NCBI RefSeq assembly: GCF_003217095.1
Contig: NZ_QJSR01000007.1
Location: 186,001 to 250,000, forward strand
DNA length: 64,000 nucleotides
Direction: 5' to 3'
Origin: Rhizobium sp. PP-CC-3A-592
GTDB taxonomy: Bacteria > Pseudomonadota > Alphaproteobacteria > Rhizobiales > Rhizobiaceae
The notes under the pieces were generated by a model that worked only from the letters and a program-made list of their open reading frames with translations, ran no database searches and was not told the origin of the DNA. Shown here in pieces: positions 8,448-17,530 of the stretch. Each line of letters opens with the position of its first letter. Position 1 is the first letter of the stretch. The position numbers were made by a program, and so were the translations under genes.

Positions 8448-9000
8448 ATCGACCTCCGTCGTCATGAGAAGAAGGAGATTGGCCTCCGCCGCAGGAATTC
8501 AAGTTATAGGAAGTCTAGGCAGGCGAATATTGCGCAGATATGAAAATCAATATTCGGAGAAACGACACTGCATGAGATAGTATTTCTATTCGAAAAGATG
8601 AATATTCAGATATTCCAATTTTTATTGGATTTCAAAACCCGATTTCTAGGGGTTAATACTTCAAAACGCTCTTTGCCTCTACAATCCAACGTAGCACTCG
8701 CGAGACGACGTCGTGTGCGTCAGGGCTCGCGGACACTCTTTCAAGGTGTGACATTCCCGATCGGCACACCTGTTCAAACGATGAAATCGGAGGCCAACCG
8801 AAGACCATCCCAAGCCAGACGCCCGGCTCCTGTCCATTCGCAAGACCCGACTGTCCGGCAGCGACCATCGTCAATGGCAAGTCCGGTTCACGTTTCGATA
8901 TAATCCGTCACGTTAAATGACTTTCCATTGCGGCCAACTCCGTTCATGGGATCATCACCGACTGTTGCGACCTGCGCGCGACGACCCACGACCTGAAGAC
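8448..9000. other. AT-rich intergenic stretch with repeated AATATT elements
   Basis: About 550 bp without a convincing gene. The part at 8515-8660 is markedly AT-rich. AATATT occurs at 8526-8531, 8549-8554 and 8601-8606, the last inside the palindrome GAATATTC (8600-8607). A small hairpin TCCAAT-TTTT-ATTGGA spans 8614-8629. Short open frames here lack ribosome-binding sites and protein-like composition. It probably holds divergent promoters for the 78-residue gene and the gene at 9001. Confidence 0.4.
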
Positions 9001-10389
9001 ATGACCATGAAAAAGCCGATCGCACTGGAAAGCATCGCCGAGAACACGCTGTTTCGGAAGGGCGATATCTTCGTTCTCTTCGGAGAGCTGTTTGGGCGCG
9101 GCTACGCGACCGGGCTTCTCGATCAGGTGCGCAAGGCCGGCATGCAGATCGTCGGCATCACGGTCGGCCGGCGTGACGAGAACAACGCGCTGCGGCCTCT
9201 GACGCAGGAAGAGCTTTCGGCAGCCGAGGAGCGTCTGGGCGGAAAGATCATCAATGTGCCGTTGATGGCAGGCTTCGATCTCGATGGCCCGGACGGCGGC
9301 CCGACGCCGACGGATCTTCTGGCCGAGATGACGCTGCAGACGTGGCAGGATGCCAAGATCGACTGGAACCACATCGAAACCTGCAAGACCATCGCGACGG
9401 ACCGGTTCAAAACGGCACTGGCGCAGGTCATGGCAACGCTCGACGGCATGATCCCCGATGGCCGCAACGTGTTCTTCGCGCATACCATGGCCGGCGGCAT
9501 TCCGAAGGCAAAGGTCCTGCTCGTCGTCGCCAACAGGATCTACAAGGGCACCGGCACCCGCCACATGTCGTCGCAGACCCTGCTTGACAGCGACATGGGC
9601 AAGCTGATTCTGCAGAATTTCGACGAAGTCTCGGCCAACACCTTCCGCCATCTCATCGACGCCAGCGCGGCCATCCGCAAGCGGGTCGAGGCATCCGGCA
9701 GCGCGGTGCGCTACACGGCTTACGGCTATCATGGCACCGGAATCCTGATCGGCGACGAATATCGCTGGCAGACCTACACGAATTATACGCAGGGCTACGC
9801 CAAGATGCGTCTCGAGGCCATCGCGTCCGAAGCCTGGGACGCCGGCGTGACGGCGACCGTCTACAACTGCCCGGAAATTCGCACGAATTCCTCCGACGTC
9901 TTCACCGGCATCGAGCTTCCCCTGATCCCCCTTCTGCTCGCTCTCAAGAAAGAGGACGGCGGACGTTGGGCCGACGAACAGTGGGACGCGTGCGAGGCAT
10001 TGCTTGCCAATGGCCGGACAGTTACGGACGTCCTGCGCCGAATCACCGAGCTTCAGGCAAGCGCCGTCATGGTGCCGTTCTACGACTTTAACGCCTGGCC
10101 GATGCCCAACAGCCAGGCTCAGGCCGATCTGACCATCGGCACCTCCAACGACATCACCGCGATGCACCGCGACGGCAAGGCCCTCATCAGTGATCTTCTG
10201 AGCACGCTGGTCGTCGAAGCGACCGGCCGGCTCATCTTCGCCGCAACATCGGCTCCGTCCGGTCCGGTGCGCTGGATCCACCACGATCTCGTCGCCCGCT
10301 GCCTGAATGCCGCGCATGGCGATACCGGGACAGCGCAGCAGACGACGCAGAGCCAGCCGGAGGCGGCAAAGCTGAACAAGGTCGCCTGA
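9001..10389 (+). CDS. Uncharacterised Rossmann-like protein (possible enoyl-ACP reductase FabMG-like)
   Basis: 462 residues from ATG 9001 (MTMKKPIALES). The N-terminus has a nucleotide-binding-like turn, FVLFGELFGRGYATGLLDQ, followed by a strand ending VGITVGRRDEN, reminiscent of short-chain dehydrogenases and trans-2-enoyl reductases. Other conspicuous segments are FFAHTMAGGIPKAK, the aromatic WQTYTNYTQGYAKMRL and VYNCPEIRTNSSDVFTG. There is no signal peptide or transmembrane helix, so it is cytoplasmic. My best recollection is the family annotated as enoyl-ACP reductase FabMG-like, but I cannot confirm it and no fatty-acid gene is adjacent. The start is only weakly supported; MKKP at 9007 is equally possible. 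It is convergent with the acyltransferase gene at 10406. Confidence 0.6.
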   Translation: MTMKKPIALESIAENTLFRKGDIFVLFGELFGRGYATGLLDQVRKAGMQIVGITVGRRDENNALRPLTQEELSAAEERLGGKIINVPLMAGFDLDGPDGGPTPTDLLAEMTLQTWQDAKIDWNHIETCKTIATDRFKTALAQVMATLDGMIPDGRNVFFAHTMAGGIPKAKVLLVVANRIYKGTGTRHMSSQTLLDSDMGKLILQNFDEVSANTFRHLIDASAAIRKRVEASGSAVRYTAYGYHGTGILIGDEYRWQTYTNYTQGYAKMRLEAIASEAWDAGVTATVYNCPEIRTNSSDVFTGIELPLIPLLLALKKEDGGRWADEQWDACEALLANGRTVTDVLRRITELQASAVMVPFYDFNAWPMPNSQAQADLTIGTSNDITAMHRDGKALISDLLSTLVVEATGRLIFAATSAPSGPVRWIHHDLVARCLNAAHGDTGTAQQTTQSQPEAAKLNKVA

Positions 10390-10405
10390 TCGACCCGGCA
10401 TTCCT

Positions 10406-12469
10406 TCAGTGGCGGTGACGGTCCGGCAATGCCGACGTCCATCGCTCGGTTGAAGGCTTCGACGTTTCGCTTGCAGATCCGGCGATCATGGCCAACGTCT
10501 CGCGGAAGAGCGGCGTCAGATGTTTCGCCCCTGTCAGGGAGAGATGATCGCCGTCGCGGTAGAGGATGTCGCCATCGGCGACGGGATGGCATCGTGTCCT
10601 GTCGCAGAGCGACACGAACGGATCGACGGTCGAGGATCCCGTTTCCCGAGCAACCGCGAAAAGCATGTCGCGGGCGAGCTTCTGCCGCTGCAGCGTGTAG
10701 CTGAGCGGCAAGCTCAGATCCCCGTTTTCGCCCGTCATTATCGCACGCGCCAGCGCTTCTGGCACCTTCACGCCCATTTCCGGAACGTCCTGCACGAGGA
10801 TGACGCGCGTTCCCTGTTTCGTAAATGCCGCGATCGTCGCCTTGAGGCTATCACGGACTGGCGCGGACCAGTCGGGCAGAACGAGCGCTTCAGAGGCGTT
10901 GAAGAACACGCCCTCTTCCGGCAGTTCGGTGCGGTGGACATATTTGGGCCAGTAGCCGAGCATGAAGACGTAAGGAAACCGCTGTTTTTCGATCAGACTC
11001 ATGATTGCCGCATTGGTTTCCACACATCGCGCGACGATATGATCCGGCCCAAAGACAGCCCCCGGAATAGGCGGGCACGAGGCTCGCCCGACAAAGAGAC
11101 CCGAAACCTCCGCCTTTCGTGCGGCCTCGTCGATAGCCGGCGCGATGGCAGCAGCGTGCGAATCGCCCCAGACGAGAAACTTCGGCGGGCCGGCGGACGG
11201 CGAGCCCAGCGGGCAGAGATCCCCATCCCGAATGGACTGTGGATGCAGGCCATCCCCATTGCTGTTTGCGAAGCACTTCGGCGCGAAGAACGGGCTCTGG
11301 TCGTAGGTTGCCGAATAAACGGCATAGACATCTGCGGGCAAGCGCTGAGGTAGCCCGTCATATCGGGTGACGACGAAACCGAACGCTGCCGCCGCAGCCA
11401 TGCTGCCCCCCATCAACGACAGGACCAACCCGCGCGACGTGAGGGCGGAGGCGTAGCGGGCGGGCTGCTCGATGAAGCGCCATGACAGGATGGCGCAGAC
11501 GAAGGACAGAGCGACGACGATGAGGGTGTCGGCCAGCGTCAGACCATGCCCGGTCTCATACCGGTAGAAGACGATGACCGGCCAGTGCCAGAGGTAAAGT
11601 GAATAGGAGATGCGGCCGATGAAGACGGAGACGCCATTGGTCAGAAGACGGGCGGGGAACCAGCTTTGCGACCCCGCATGGATGACGAGAGCCGCACCAA
11701 GGACGGGAATGGCCGCGAAGGGCCCAGGAAACGGCGTGGAATCGGAATAGAGAAAGATCGCGGCCAGAATGGCGGCAAGCCCAGCCATGCCGAGCCCGGC
11801 CGCCATTCGCGCGCTGTAGTCGGGGCGGGGAGCAAAGGCGACCAGCGCACCGATCAGCAGTTCCCAGACACGGAAATGCAGGAGGAAGAAGGCTTTCTCT
11901 GGCGAATGGGTGGTCGCCCACAGGCAGGCGACGAACGAGACCAGAATGAGGCCACCCGTGATGTGCAGGATGAACTTGCGGGCGAAGGTGAAGGCGAGAA
12001 ACAGCGAGATCGGGAACAGAATGTAGAACTGCTCCTCCATGGACAGAGACCATGTGTGCAGCAGCGGCTTCATCTCGGCGGAGATATCGAAATAGCCGCT
12101 TTCCTGCCGGAAGAGAATATTGGCCGTGAAGAGCGCGGCCGCGCGCACGCTGTCGCCGAAGTAGCGGAATTCCTCCGGCATCAGCCGGAACCAAGCAATG
12201 ACGGCCGTCAAGGCCATCATCGTGAACAGGGCGGGAATGATCCGACGGATCCGACGGATGTAGAAGGCGGAGAAGGAGAACGTGCCCGCGACGAGATCGG
12301 ACAGGATGATCCGTGCCATGAAGTAGCCGGAGAGAACGAAGAACACATCCACCCCGACGAAGCCGCCGCGGAAGACCGACACATCGGCGTGGAAGAGAAG
12401 CACCGGCATGATGGCGAGCGCCCGCAGCCCGTCGAGGTCGGGGCGATAGTCGAGATGCCTGGCACTCAT
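10406..12469 (-). CDS. Acyltransferase-3 / SGNH-hydrolase fusion (OafA/YrhL type)
   Basis: 687 residues from the ATG at 12469 (MSARHLDYRPDLDGLRA). The N-terminal ~370 residues are an acyltransferase-3 membrane domain of about ten helices. It has the family hallmark YRPDLDGLRALAI and the VDVFFVLSGY segment. The C-terminal part is a periplasmic SGNH domain with its block I, VWGDSHAAA, and the closing D-x-x-H block in DGDHLSLTG. OafA-type enzymes move acetyl or other acyl groups onto O-antigen, exopolysaccharide or peptidoglycan. An upstream in-frame ATG (12499) adds 10 residues. It heads a glycosyltransferase region that continues to 19.2 kb, so it probably decorates the glycan made there. Confidence 0.92.
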   Translation of the reverse strand: MSARHLDYRPDLDGLRALAIMPVLLFHADVSVFRGGFVGVDVFFVLSGYFMARIILSDLVAGTFSFSAFYIRRIRRIIPALFTMMALTAVIAWFRLMPEEFRYFGDSVRAAALFTANILFRQESGYFDISAEMKPLLHTWSLSMEEQFYILFPISLFLAFTFARKFILHITGGLILVSFVACLWATTHSPEKAFFLLHFRVWELLIGALVAFAPRPDYSARMAAGLGMAGLAAILAAIFLYSDSTPFPGPFAAIPVLGAALVIHAGSQSWFPARLLTNGVSVFIGRISYSLYLWHWPVIVFYRYETGHGLTLADTLIVVALSFVCAILSWRFIEQPARYASALTSRGLVLSLMGGSMAAAAAFGFVVTRYDGLPQRLPADVYAVYSATYDQSPFFAPKCFANSNGDGLHPQSIRDGDLCPLGSPSAGPPKFLVWGDSHAAAIAPAIDEAARKAEVSGLFVGRASCPPIPGAVFGPDHIVARCVETNAAIMSLIEKQRFPYVFMLGYWPKYVHRTELPEEGVFFNASEALVLPDWSAPVRDSLKATIAAFTKQGTRVILVQDVPEMGVKVPEALARAIMTGENGDLSLPLSYTLQRQKLARDMLFAVARETGSSTVDPFVSLCDRTRCHPVADGDILYRDGDHLSLTGAKHLTPLFRETLAMIAGSASETSKPSTERWTSALPDRHRH

Positions 12470-12795
12470 TACACGTTCCGATCCGACCGGCGTGGTCATG
12501 GTCTTATCCCCCGTCCCGGCGCCCGTGCGCGTCCTGCACCGAGCGACGAAAACAAACCGGCCCTGAACGAGCCCATCGTCATTTTGAGCCGCCCCATAGC
12601 CGCCCGCGCGCTTTGCTGTCGATCCCTGCTTACAAAAAACAGCATGACATCCTGATCTGTCCGACGCGCATCCGTGTCCTATGTTGTGCGGGCATGACGG
12701 ATGCCGATCGACATTCCCGCAGAGGGAAGAGCGGCAAAATGAGACTTTATCGTGGTGCCACTGGAACGGCCCGCGACTTCATGGGTGAGGCCAAG

Positions 12796-13515
12796 ATGGA
12801 TACGGAAGAGCTGCAGGCACTGAGAGAAACCCATCGCCGCTGGCTCACGAAGCTCGAGATCCTCGACAAGCCCTGGCTGGTTCTGGGATCCGCGCCCCAT
12901 CCGACACTGCCCCCTGATATCGTCGCACATTGCGCCCGCATGGACGTGAACAATGCGGGCAAGACCGCCAACATGCTCGGGCTCCCCGCGGCAGACGTCA
13001 CCTTTCGCAAGCGCAAGAAGTCCTGGGAAGAACATCCCGACGTGCGCACGCGCGGACTTTTGTGGCTGCACACGCGCCCGCTCTGGGTCATGCGACTGAA
13101 ACTGCTGATGAAACCCAGCGTTCGCTATCAAAGCCTGATGCGAGCGACGAAGGAGGAGCGCGAGGCGATCGTCGAGGAGATGTGCGGCGGCCTGCCTGGA
13201 GATATCGGCGAAACCGGCCATGTCACGAACGGCGTCGCCGCGCTCTGCTACGCGCTCTTCGTGGGCGTTCCCTCGGTAACGCTGGCGGGATTCTCACTCA
13301 CGGTCATGGGCCATTCTTATAACGAGAAGGGCAGCACGCGGCGGCAGATCGCCGAAGACACCTATGTGCTGTCGAAACTCCGGGAGTGCCCCGATGTCTT
13401 TACGACGGAACAGGGCCTGTCGGACTCCATCGGCATCCGGCACGTCTGCAGCCTTCAGGACATCCTCGGAATATCGAGAGCTGACTGTTCGTATTCGCTG
13501 ACTGGAAGGCCCTGA
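12796..13515 (+). CDS. Sialyltransferase/MptE-like Rossmann protein (paralogue 1)
   Basis: 239 residues from the ATG at 12796, preceded at 5 nt by GTGAGG; more upstream in-frame ATGs lack this. The N-terminus has a Rossmann-type start, WLVLGSAPHPTLP. The middle segment ETGHVTNGVAALCYALFVG is followed by VTLAGFSLTVMGHSYN. The same two blocks recur in the protein at 18426 (VVVGSAPVIHKP; SNGLNAVLFALHHG; GINPNSTGHSYN), so the two are paralogues. The arrangement (GSxP, a [ST]NG..A..YA..G helix, a G[FI]..xGHSYN strand) recalls GT42/CST-I sialyltransferases and MptE/DUF115 proteins. It sits among glycosyltransferases, so a role in assembling a surface glycan is likely; the reaction is unknown. Confidence 0.72.
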   Translation: MDTEELQALRETHRRWLTKLEILDKPWLVLGSAPHPTLPPDIVAHCARMDVNNAGKTANMLGLPAADVTFRKRKKSWEEHPDVRTRGLLWLHTRPLWVMRLKLLMKPSVRYQSLMRATKEEREAIVEEMCGGLPGDIGETGHVTNGVAALCYALFVGVPSVTLAGFSLTVMGHSYNEKGSTRRQIAEDTYVLSKLRECPDVFTTEQGLSDSIGIRHVCSLQDILGISRADCSYSLTGRP

Positions 13516-13584
13516 TGTCGAAACTGCCGTAGGGTTGCAGCTGATGCGAGCCGCTGATATCCAATCCAGACGGCCAAGACTAAC

Positions 13585-13625
13585 CATGCCGCCCGGTAGA
13601 ACCCCAAAAGGGGACCGACGGCATG
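13585..13625. terminator. Nested hairpin between two glycan genes
   Basis: Outer stem CATGCCG (13585-13591) with CGGCATG (13619-13625); middle stem CGGT (13594-13597) with ACCG (13614-13617); inner stem CCCC (13602-13605) with GGGG (13610-13613) closed by AAAA. It lies between the genes ending at 13515 and starting at 13713. It could be a terminator or a structured leader. Confidence 0.45.
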
Positions 13626-13712
13626 CATGGGAATACGCCGCAGGATCGCCGGCATCGGCCGGACGACACATCCTGCAGCGTGATGGAAACGCACCTGAGG
13701 AATGAGAGAGAT

Positions 13713-14396
13713 ATGACCGAAATTGCCAATGTCTTCATCGGTTTCGATACCAAGGAAGTTGCCGCATATCACGTTCTCTGCCAGAGCATTCTGGAGAAGA
13801 GCTCCATCCCCGTCGCGTTCACGCCGATCGTGCTGAGCAATGTCAGCAACATCTTCACTCGTGAGCGCAATGCGCTGCAATCGACCGAGTTCTCGTTCTC
13901 GCGCTTTCTCGTGCCTTACCTCAGCAACTTTGAAGGCTGGTCGCTCTTTGCCGATTGCGACATGCTGATGCGCACCGACATCGCCAAGCTTTGGGAACTG
14001 AAGGACGACCGTTACGCAGCCATGTGCGTCAAGCACAACTATGTGCCGAAGGTCGAAACCAAGTTCCTCGGACAGGTGCAGACGAAATACGAGAAGAAGA
14101 ACTGGTCGAGCGTCATCCTGTTCAACAACGCCAAGTGCCGCAAACTGGATCTCGACTACGTCAACACGGCCACGGGCCTCGAGCTTCACCAGTTCAAGTG
14201 GCTGGAATCCGAGGAGCTGATCGGCGAACTGCCGCCGGCCTGGAACTGGCTGGTCAACGAGTACGAGCACAGCGAGGAGGCCTCTCTGGTCCACTTCACC
14301 GATGGCGGCCCCTACTTCGAGGAATACAAGAACGACGACTATTCGGAAGAGTGGTTCGCCACGCGCGAGCGCATGCTCCACGTCCAGCAGCGTTGA
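13713..14396 (+). CDS. Glycosyltransferase with DXD motif (GT8-like fold)
   Basis: 227 residues from ATG 13713 with GAGAG just upstream. The N-terminus IANVFIGFDTKEVAAYHVLC is typical of cytosolic GT-A enzymes acting on nucleotide sugars. The metal-binding DXD is Asp81-Cys-Asp83 (LFADCDMLM), followed by SSVILFNN and, near the C-terminus, ASLVHFTDGGPYF, which matches the H-F-T element of GT8-like enzymes. There is no transmembrane segment. The gene lies in the glycan cluster ahead of a second DXD transferase (14580). Donor and acceptor are unknown. Confidence 0.82.
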   Translation: MTEIANVFIGFDTKEVAAYHVLCQSILEKSSIPVAFTPIVLSNVSNIFTRERNALQSTEFSFSRFLVPYLSNFEGWSLFADCDMLMRTDIAKLWELKDDRYAAMCVKHNYVPKVETKFLGQVQTKYEKKNWSSVILFNNAKCRKLDLDYVNTATGLELHQFKWLESEELIGELPPAWNWLVNEYEHSEEASLVHFTDGGPYFEEYKNDDYSEEWFATRERMLHVQQR

Positions 14397-14405
14397 TCTT
14401 GCCCC

Positions 14406-14438
14406 ATACGGCAGGCAGCCCTTCGCGGCCTGCCGTAT
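14406..14438. terminator. Strong hairpin after glycosyltransferase gene
   Basis: Perfect 11-bp stem ATACGGCAGGC (14406-14416) with GCCTGCCGTAT (14428-14438) and an 11-nt loop, 10 nt after the stop of the preceding gene. No U-run follows. It may terminate transcription or stabilise the 3' end. Confidence 0.5.
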
Positions 14439-14579
14439 CGATGCACCGGCCACCTGCCGCAATGCATGTGATTTCAGCACCCCCCTTAAAGATGCACCGC
14501 GATTGCTGTAGGGAGTGGCGCATGAGCCGCTCGACGGACGCAAGGTCGCAGCGCTGCAGGGTCCGCAAGGGGTCGAAAT

Positions 14580-15419
14580 ATGACGTCGAAAGTTTTGGAA
14601 GCCAGCGGTGGCGTGAAGCAGATCATCTGCATCAATTGGGGCACGAAGTACGGCCCGCCCTTCATCAACCGGCTTTATGCCATGGTGGAGCGCAACATCA
14701 CCCCGCCCTTCACCTTCACCTGTTTTACCGACAACCGTGAAGGCATCCGCCCGGAGGTCGCCTGCGAGGATCTTCCCGAACTCGACGTCGTGATGCCGGT
14801 CAACTCGCGTGGAATCTGGCCGAAGGCGCGGCTGTGGAGCAAGACGCTCGGAAACCTCAAGGGCGCCGTGCTGTTCCTCGATCTCGATCTGGTCATCGTG
14901 TCGTCCCTCGACGATTTCTTCACGGTTGGGGGACCGGATGACATCGTCATGGCGAAGAACCAGACCACGCCGTTCGAGCGTCTGGGACAGACCTCGCTGT
15001 TTCGCTATCCCGTCGGCAAGTTGTTGCCGATCCAGGAGAAGTTCCGCGCCGATCCGCAGAAGGTGGCCGATGAATATCGCTACGAGCAGCGTTTCGTCAC
15101 CAAGAACGCGCCCGGCGGCGTCAAATTCTTCCCGAGACGGTGGGTCCTGCATTTTCGCCAGGACTGCCGGCGACCGTTCCCGCTGAATTACGTCCTGCCG
15201 CCGAAACTGCCGAAGTCGGCCCGTGTCGTGATCTTTCCGCGCGGCCTTCTTCCGCAGCACGCCTTCGAAGGCAAGTACGGGGAGAAGCAACCGGTGATGA
15301 AGCCGGCGGCCTATTTCAAAGCGGTCGTGACAGGCAAGATACGCCGGCACACGCTCTTCAGCGACCTGCGGCACTACATCAAGCCCGCCCTCTGGGTCGG
15401 CGACCATTGGCGAGAATAG
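14580..15419 (+). CDS. Glycosyltransferase with DXD motif (GT-A fold)
   Basis: 279 residues. A GT-A-like N-terminus (QIICINWGTKYGPPFINRLY) leads to FTCFTDNREGI and the putative DXD Asp101-Leu-Asp103 in VLFLDLDLVIV. The C-terminal half contains VKFFPRRWVLHFRQDC and VIFPRG, compatible with acceptor recognition. There is no signal peptide. It is read in the same direction as the two preceding glycan genes and is convergent with the ELM1-family gene at 15453. Specific sugar is unknown. The coding call is secure; the enzyme family is inferred from the DXD context. Confidence 0.78.
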   Translation: MTSKVLEASGGVKQIICINWGTKYGPPFINRLYAMVERNITPPFTFTCFTDNREGIRPEVACEDLPELDVVMPVNSRGIWPKARLWSKTLGNLKGAVLFLDLDLVIVSSLDDFFTVGGPDDIVMAKNQTTPFERLGQTSLFRYPVGKLLPIQEKFRADPQKVADEYRYEQRFVTKNAPGGVKFFPRRWVLHFRQDCRRPFPLNYVLPPKLPKSARVVIFPRGLLPQHAFEGKYGEKQPVMKPAAYFKAVVTGKIRRHTLFSDLRHYIKPALWVGDHWRE

Positions 15420-15452
15420 GCATCCCGCGACACGTCCTGAAAACTTGATTGC

Positions 15453-16469
15453 TCAGATCTGCCGCTTCACGCTGACAATCGGGCCGCGCGAACCTGGTTC
15501 CTGCCGGTCTGACAAAGTCTGGGCGACGATGGCTCCGATGCGTTTGGTCTCATTCAGCGGCGCATAGGCATAGGGTGCCAGCTCTCCCGCGAAGGCCTTG
15601 GTCAGCTTCAAGGTCTCGCGAAGGTCGTGATGATAGGTCTCGAATTTCGAAAGCCGCTCGCCGGGAACAGGCGTGAGATCGAGCGTATAGACGGGCTTTC
15701 CCGTCACCAGCGCCTCGCAGGGCATGGTGATCGAATCCTTCCCGATCAGAAACGCATCCGCAGCGGCCATGAACTCGAGGTAAGGATTATCGCCCGTCCG
15801 GTCCCAGACGGTGATGTTGGCAGACCGCAGCGTCAAAGCGGCCTGGAGCGTTTCGTCGCTCGATCTTCGGGAAACGGAGATCACGATCTTCCAGCCCGCA
15901 GCCTCCAGACCGCGCACGGCCTCTCTTATCGCCAGATGGCACCGGTCGTCATAGACATAGGCACCGTTGGAGCCGCCAAGAAAGACGGCAGCCACCCGGT
16001 CTCCAGGCGCCGCATACTTCGTCCTGCTGCCGGCATGTGCCGACAGTTTCTCGGGTGTGATCTGATGTGGAACGCCGACCATCTTGTGCACATGGTCGAT
16101 GCCATCAAGCTCCGGCACCCAGTCGTGCCGCGACACGAAGACGAGATCGTAGCCATCGACGCGCGGGCGCTGCAGGTGCACGGCGAGCGGCCGGCCGCCA
16201 AAGGCGCTCTTGATGGCGAGCACGGGCTCTTCCGCCCGAAAGCCGCAGGATACCATGAAAGCGGGCTCGCTCTCGCGCACCGAGAAGAGGCGCGGGCGAA
16301 ACCATTTGCGCCAGCCTCGCGGCCGCGTCACGATCTTGACGGCGGGATCGGGATCGATCTCTTTGGCGATGCCGAGGCACTGCGTCAGCGTGCCCGCCTT
16401 CTCCTCCGTGACGGCCCAAGCCTTCGGCACGGGGTGCAAGCTTTCAATGCTATCAGGATGCTCGGTCAT
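15453..16469 (-). CDS. Mitochondrial-fission ELM1-family protein (GT-B-like)
   Basis: 338 residues from the ATG at 16469. It matches the bacterial members of the ELM1 (DUF1022) family: N-terminal AWAVTEEKAGTLTQCLGIA, middle LVFVSRHDWVPE, then VAAVFLGGSNGAYVYDD and C-terminal DAFLIGKDSITMPCEALVTGKPVY. The C-terminal block resembles the nucleotide-sugar-binding half of GT-B transferases. In plants ELM1 acts in mitochondrial fission; bacterial members are common in alphaproteobacteria and probably act on cell-envelope glycans. The start overlaps the end of the upstream GT92 gene by 17 bases, so the two form one translationally coupled operon. Enzymatic role is inferred. Confidence 0.85.
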   Translation of the reverse strand: MTEHPDSIESLHPVPKAWAVTEEKAGTLTQCLGIAKEIDPDPAVKIVTRPRGWRKWFRPRLFSVRESEPAFMVSCGFRAEEPVLAIKSAFGGRPLAVHLQRPRVDGYDLVFVSRHDWVPELDGIDHVHKMVGVPHQITPEKLSAHAGSRTKYAAPGDRVAAVFLGGSNGAYVYDDRCHLAIREAVRGLEAAGWKIVISVSRRSSDETLQAALTLRSANITVWDRTGDNPYLEFMAAADAFLIGKDSITMPCEALVTGKPVYTLDLTPVPGERLSKFETYHHDLRETLKLTKAFAGELAPYAYAPLNETKRIGAIVAQTLSDRQEPGSRGPIVSVKRQI

Positions 16470-17406
16470 GCGTCCGCTCCGACCGGATCGCGGACGACCC
16501 GAGATCGATTTTGTTCTGTTCGATGAAGGCGACCATGCTGCGGTCCTCGACCACGTCATGCTCGATATAGCGCGCGGTCTCCGCGACCTTGCGGATGTAC
16601 TTCTCCGTGGTGTCGTCGAACGACCAGCCGCGCGCCACTTTCTCGGAAAGCTCCTCTTCCGACTTCAGGTAGTAGTGGTTGAGCTGCAGGTACTCGGCCG
16701 AGTAGAACGCCTCCGCCTTTCGATCCCGCACGGAGGAGACCATACCGGCATCGTTGGATGTCCGGTCGCCGAACTCCTTCGTCCGGAAGCGGTGCACGCT
16801 GACGCCAGTCACACGCGTGGGATCGACGATGCACTTGAAATTGCTGGCATTCGCATCCTGCCGCTCCGGATGGGCGACCCGCGCCGTATAGCTGAGGCAG
16901 ACCGGCCCTTTCGGCCGGGCCCGATGCCCGCCATGCCCGAACATATGCCATGGCAGGGAAATATTCGGAAACCCCTTGGCGTGTCGCAGTGCGTCTTCCA
17001 GCGTGCCATCCCGCCGCGGAAGGAGGAATTCGTCGACATCGATGAAGGCCATCCAGTCGTAGCGCCCTCCGAAGTTGAGCAGGGCATGTGCGAAGGCGAT
17101 GGCCTGACCGTTCAGCACCACCGACGTACCCTCGTCGCGCATGCGCATGATCCAGGGAACGATCGTCAGGACCTTCGCAGACAACAGCGAGCGCAGGATG
17201 TCCATCGTCCCGTCCGTCGAGCCATCGTCGTAGATATGAAAGTGCCGAACGCCGATCGCCCTGTGAAAGCGGACCCACTCCTCGATATAAGGTGCTTCGT
17301 TCTTGACGCAGGCCATGATGGCGATGCCGTGCCGATCGGCTTGCGACACCGGCGGCACGATGACGAGTTCCCGCGTGAAACTCCGTTTGCTCTTCCATCC
17401 GAACAT
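16453..17406 (-). CDS. Glycosyltransferase family 92 (DUF23-like) protein
   Basis: 317 residues from ATG 17406. Family hallmarks are the start IAIMACVKNEAPYIEEWVRFH, DDGSTDG (60-66), the DXD Asp123-Val-Asp125 in WMAFIDVDEFLLP, and LNHYYLKSEEE further on. GT92 and related GT2-like enzymes transfer hexoses, often galactose, to glycans. There is no signal peptide; an upstream ATG (17451) would add 15 residues. It is co-directional with and overlaps the ELM1-family gene and is divergent from the gene at 17531, so the intervening ~120 bp probably carries two promoters. Confidence 0.88.
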   Translation of the reverse strand: MFGWKSKRSFTRELVIVPPVSQADRHGIAIMACVKNEAPYIEEWVRFHRAIGVRHFHIYDDGSTDGTMDILRSLLSAKVLTIVPWIMRMRDEGTSVVLNGQAIAFAHALLNFGGRYDWMAFIDVDEFLLPRRDGTLEDALRHAKGFPNISLPWHMFGHGGHRARPKGPVCLSYTARVAHPERQDANASNFKCIVDPTRVTGVSVHRFRTKEFGDRTSNDAGMVSSVRDRKAEAFYSAEYLQLNHYYLKSEEELSEKVARGWSFDDTTEKYIRKVAETARYIEHDVVEDRSMVAFIEQNKIDLGSSAIRSERTHDRAS

Positions 17407-17530
17407 ATTGTAAGAACCCGATAACAACAGGACCGGGCCGAGCCCGTTCACATGGCCTTACTATCATCGCGGGCCGTGATTCAACAGCGTCCGTTCCGAT
17501 GAACACGGTTTCACCGGATATCGTCTGAAA

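Noticed and set aside
8598-8903. A 101-codon plus-strand frame in the AT-rich gap
   Set aside because: There is no ribosome-binding site, and the composition shifts from AT-rich to Arg-rich without domain-like features.
13455-15407. A 650-codon minus-strand open frame opposite the two DXD glycosyltransferases
   Set aside because: It is antisense to genes with clear DXD and GT-A motifs, and its translation is low-complexity and without domain signals.
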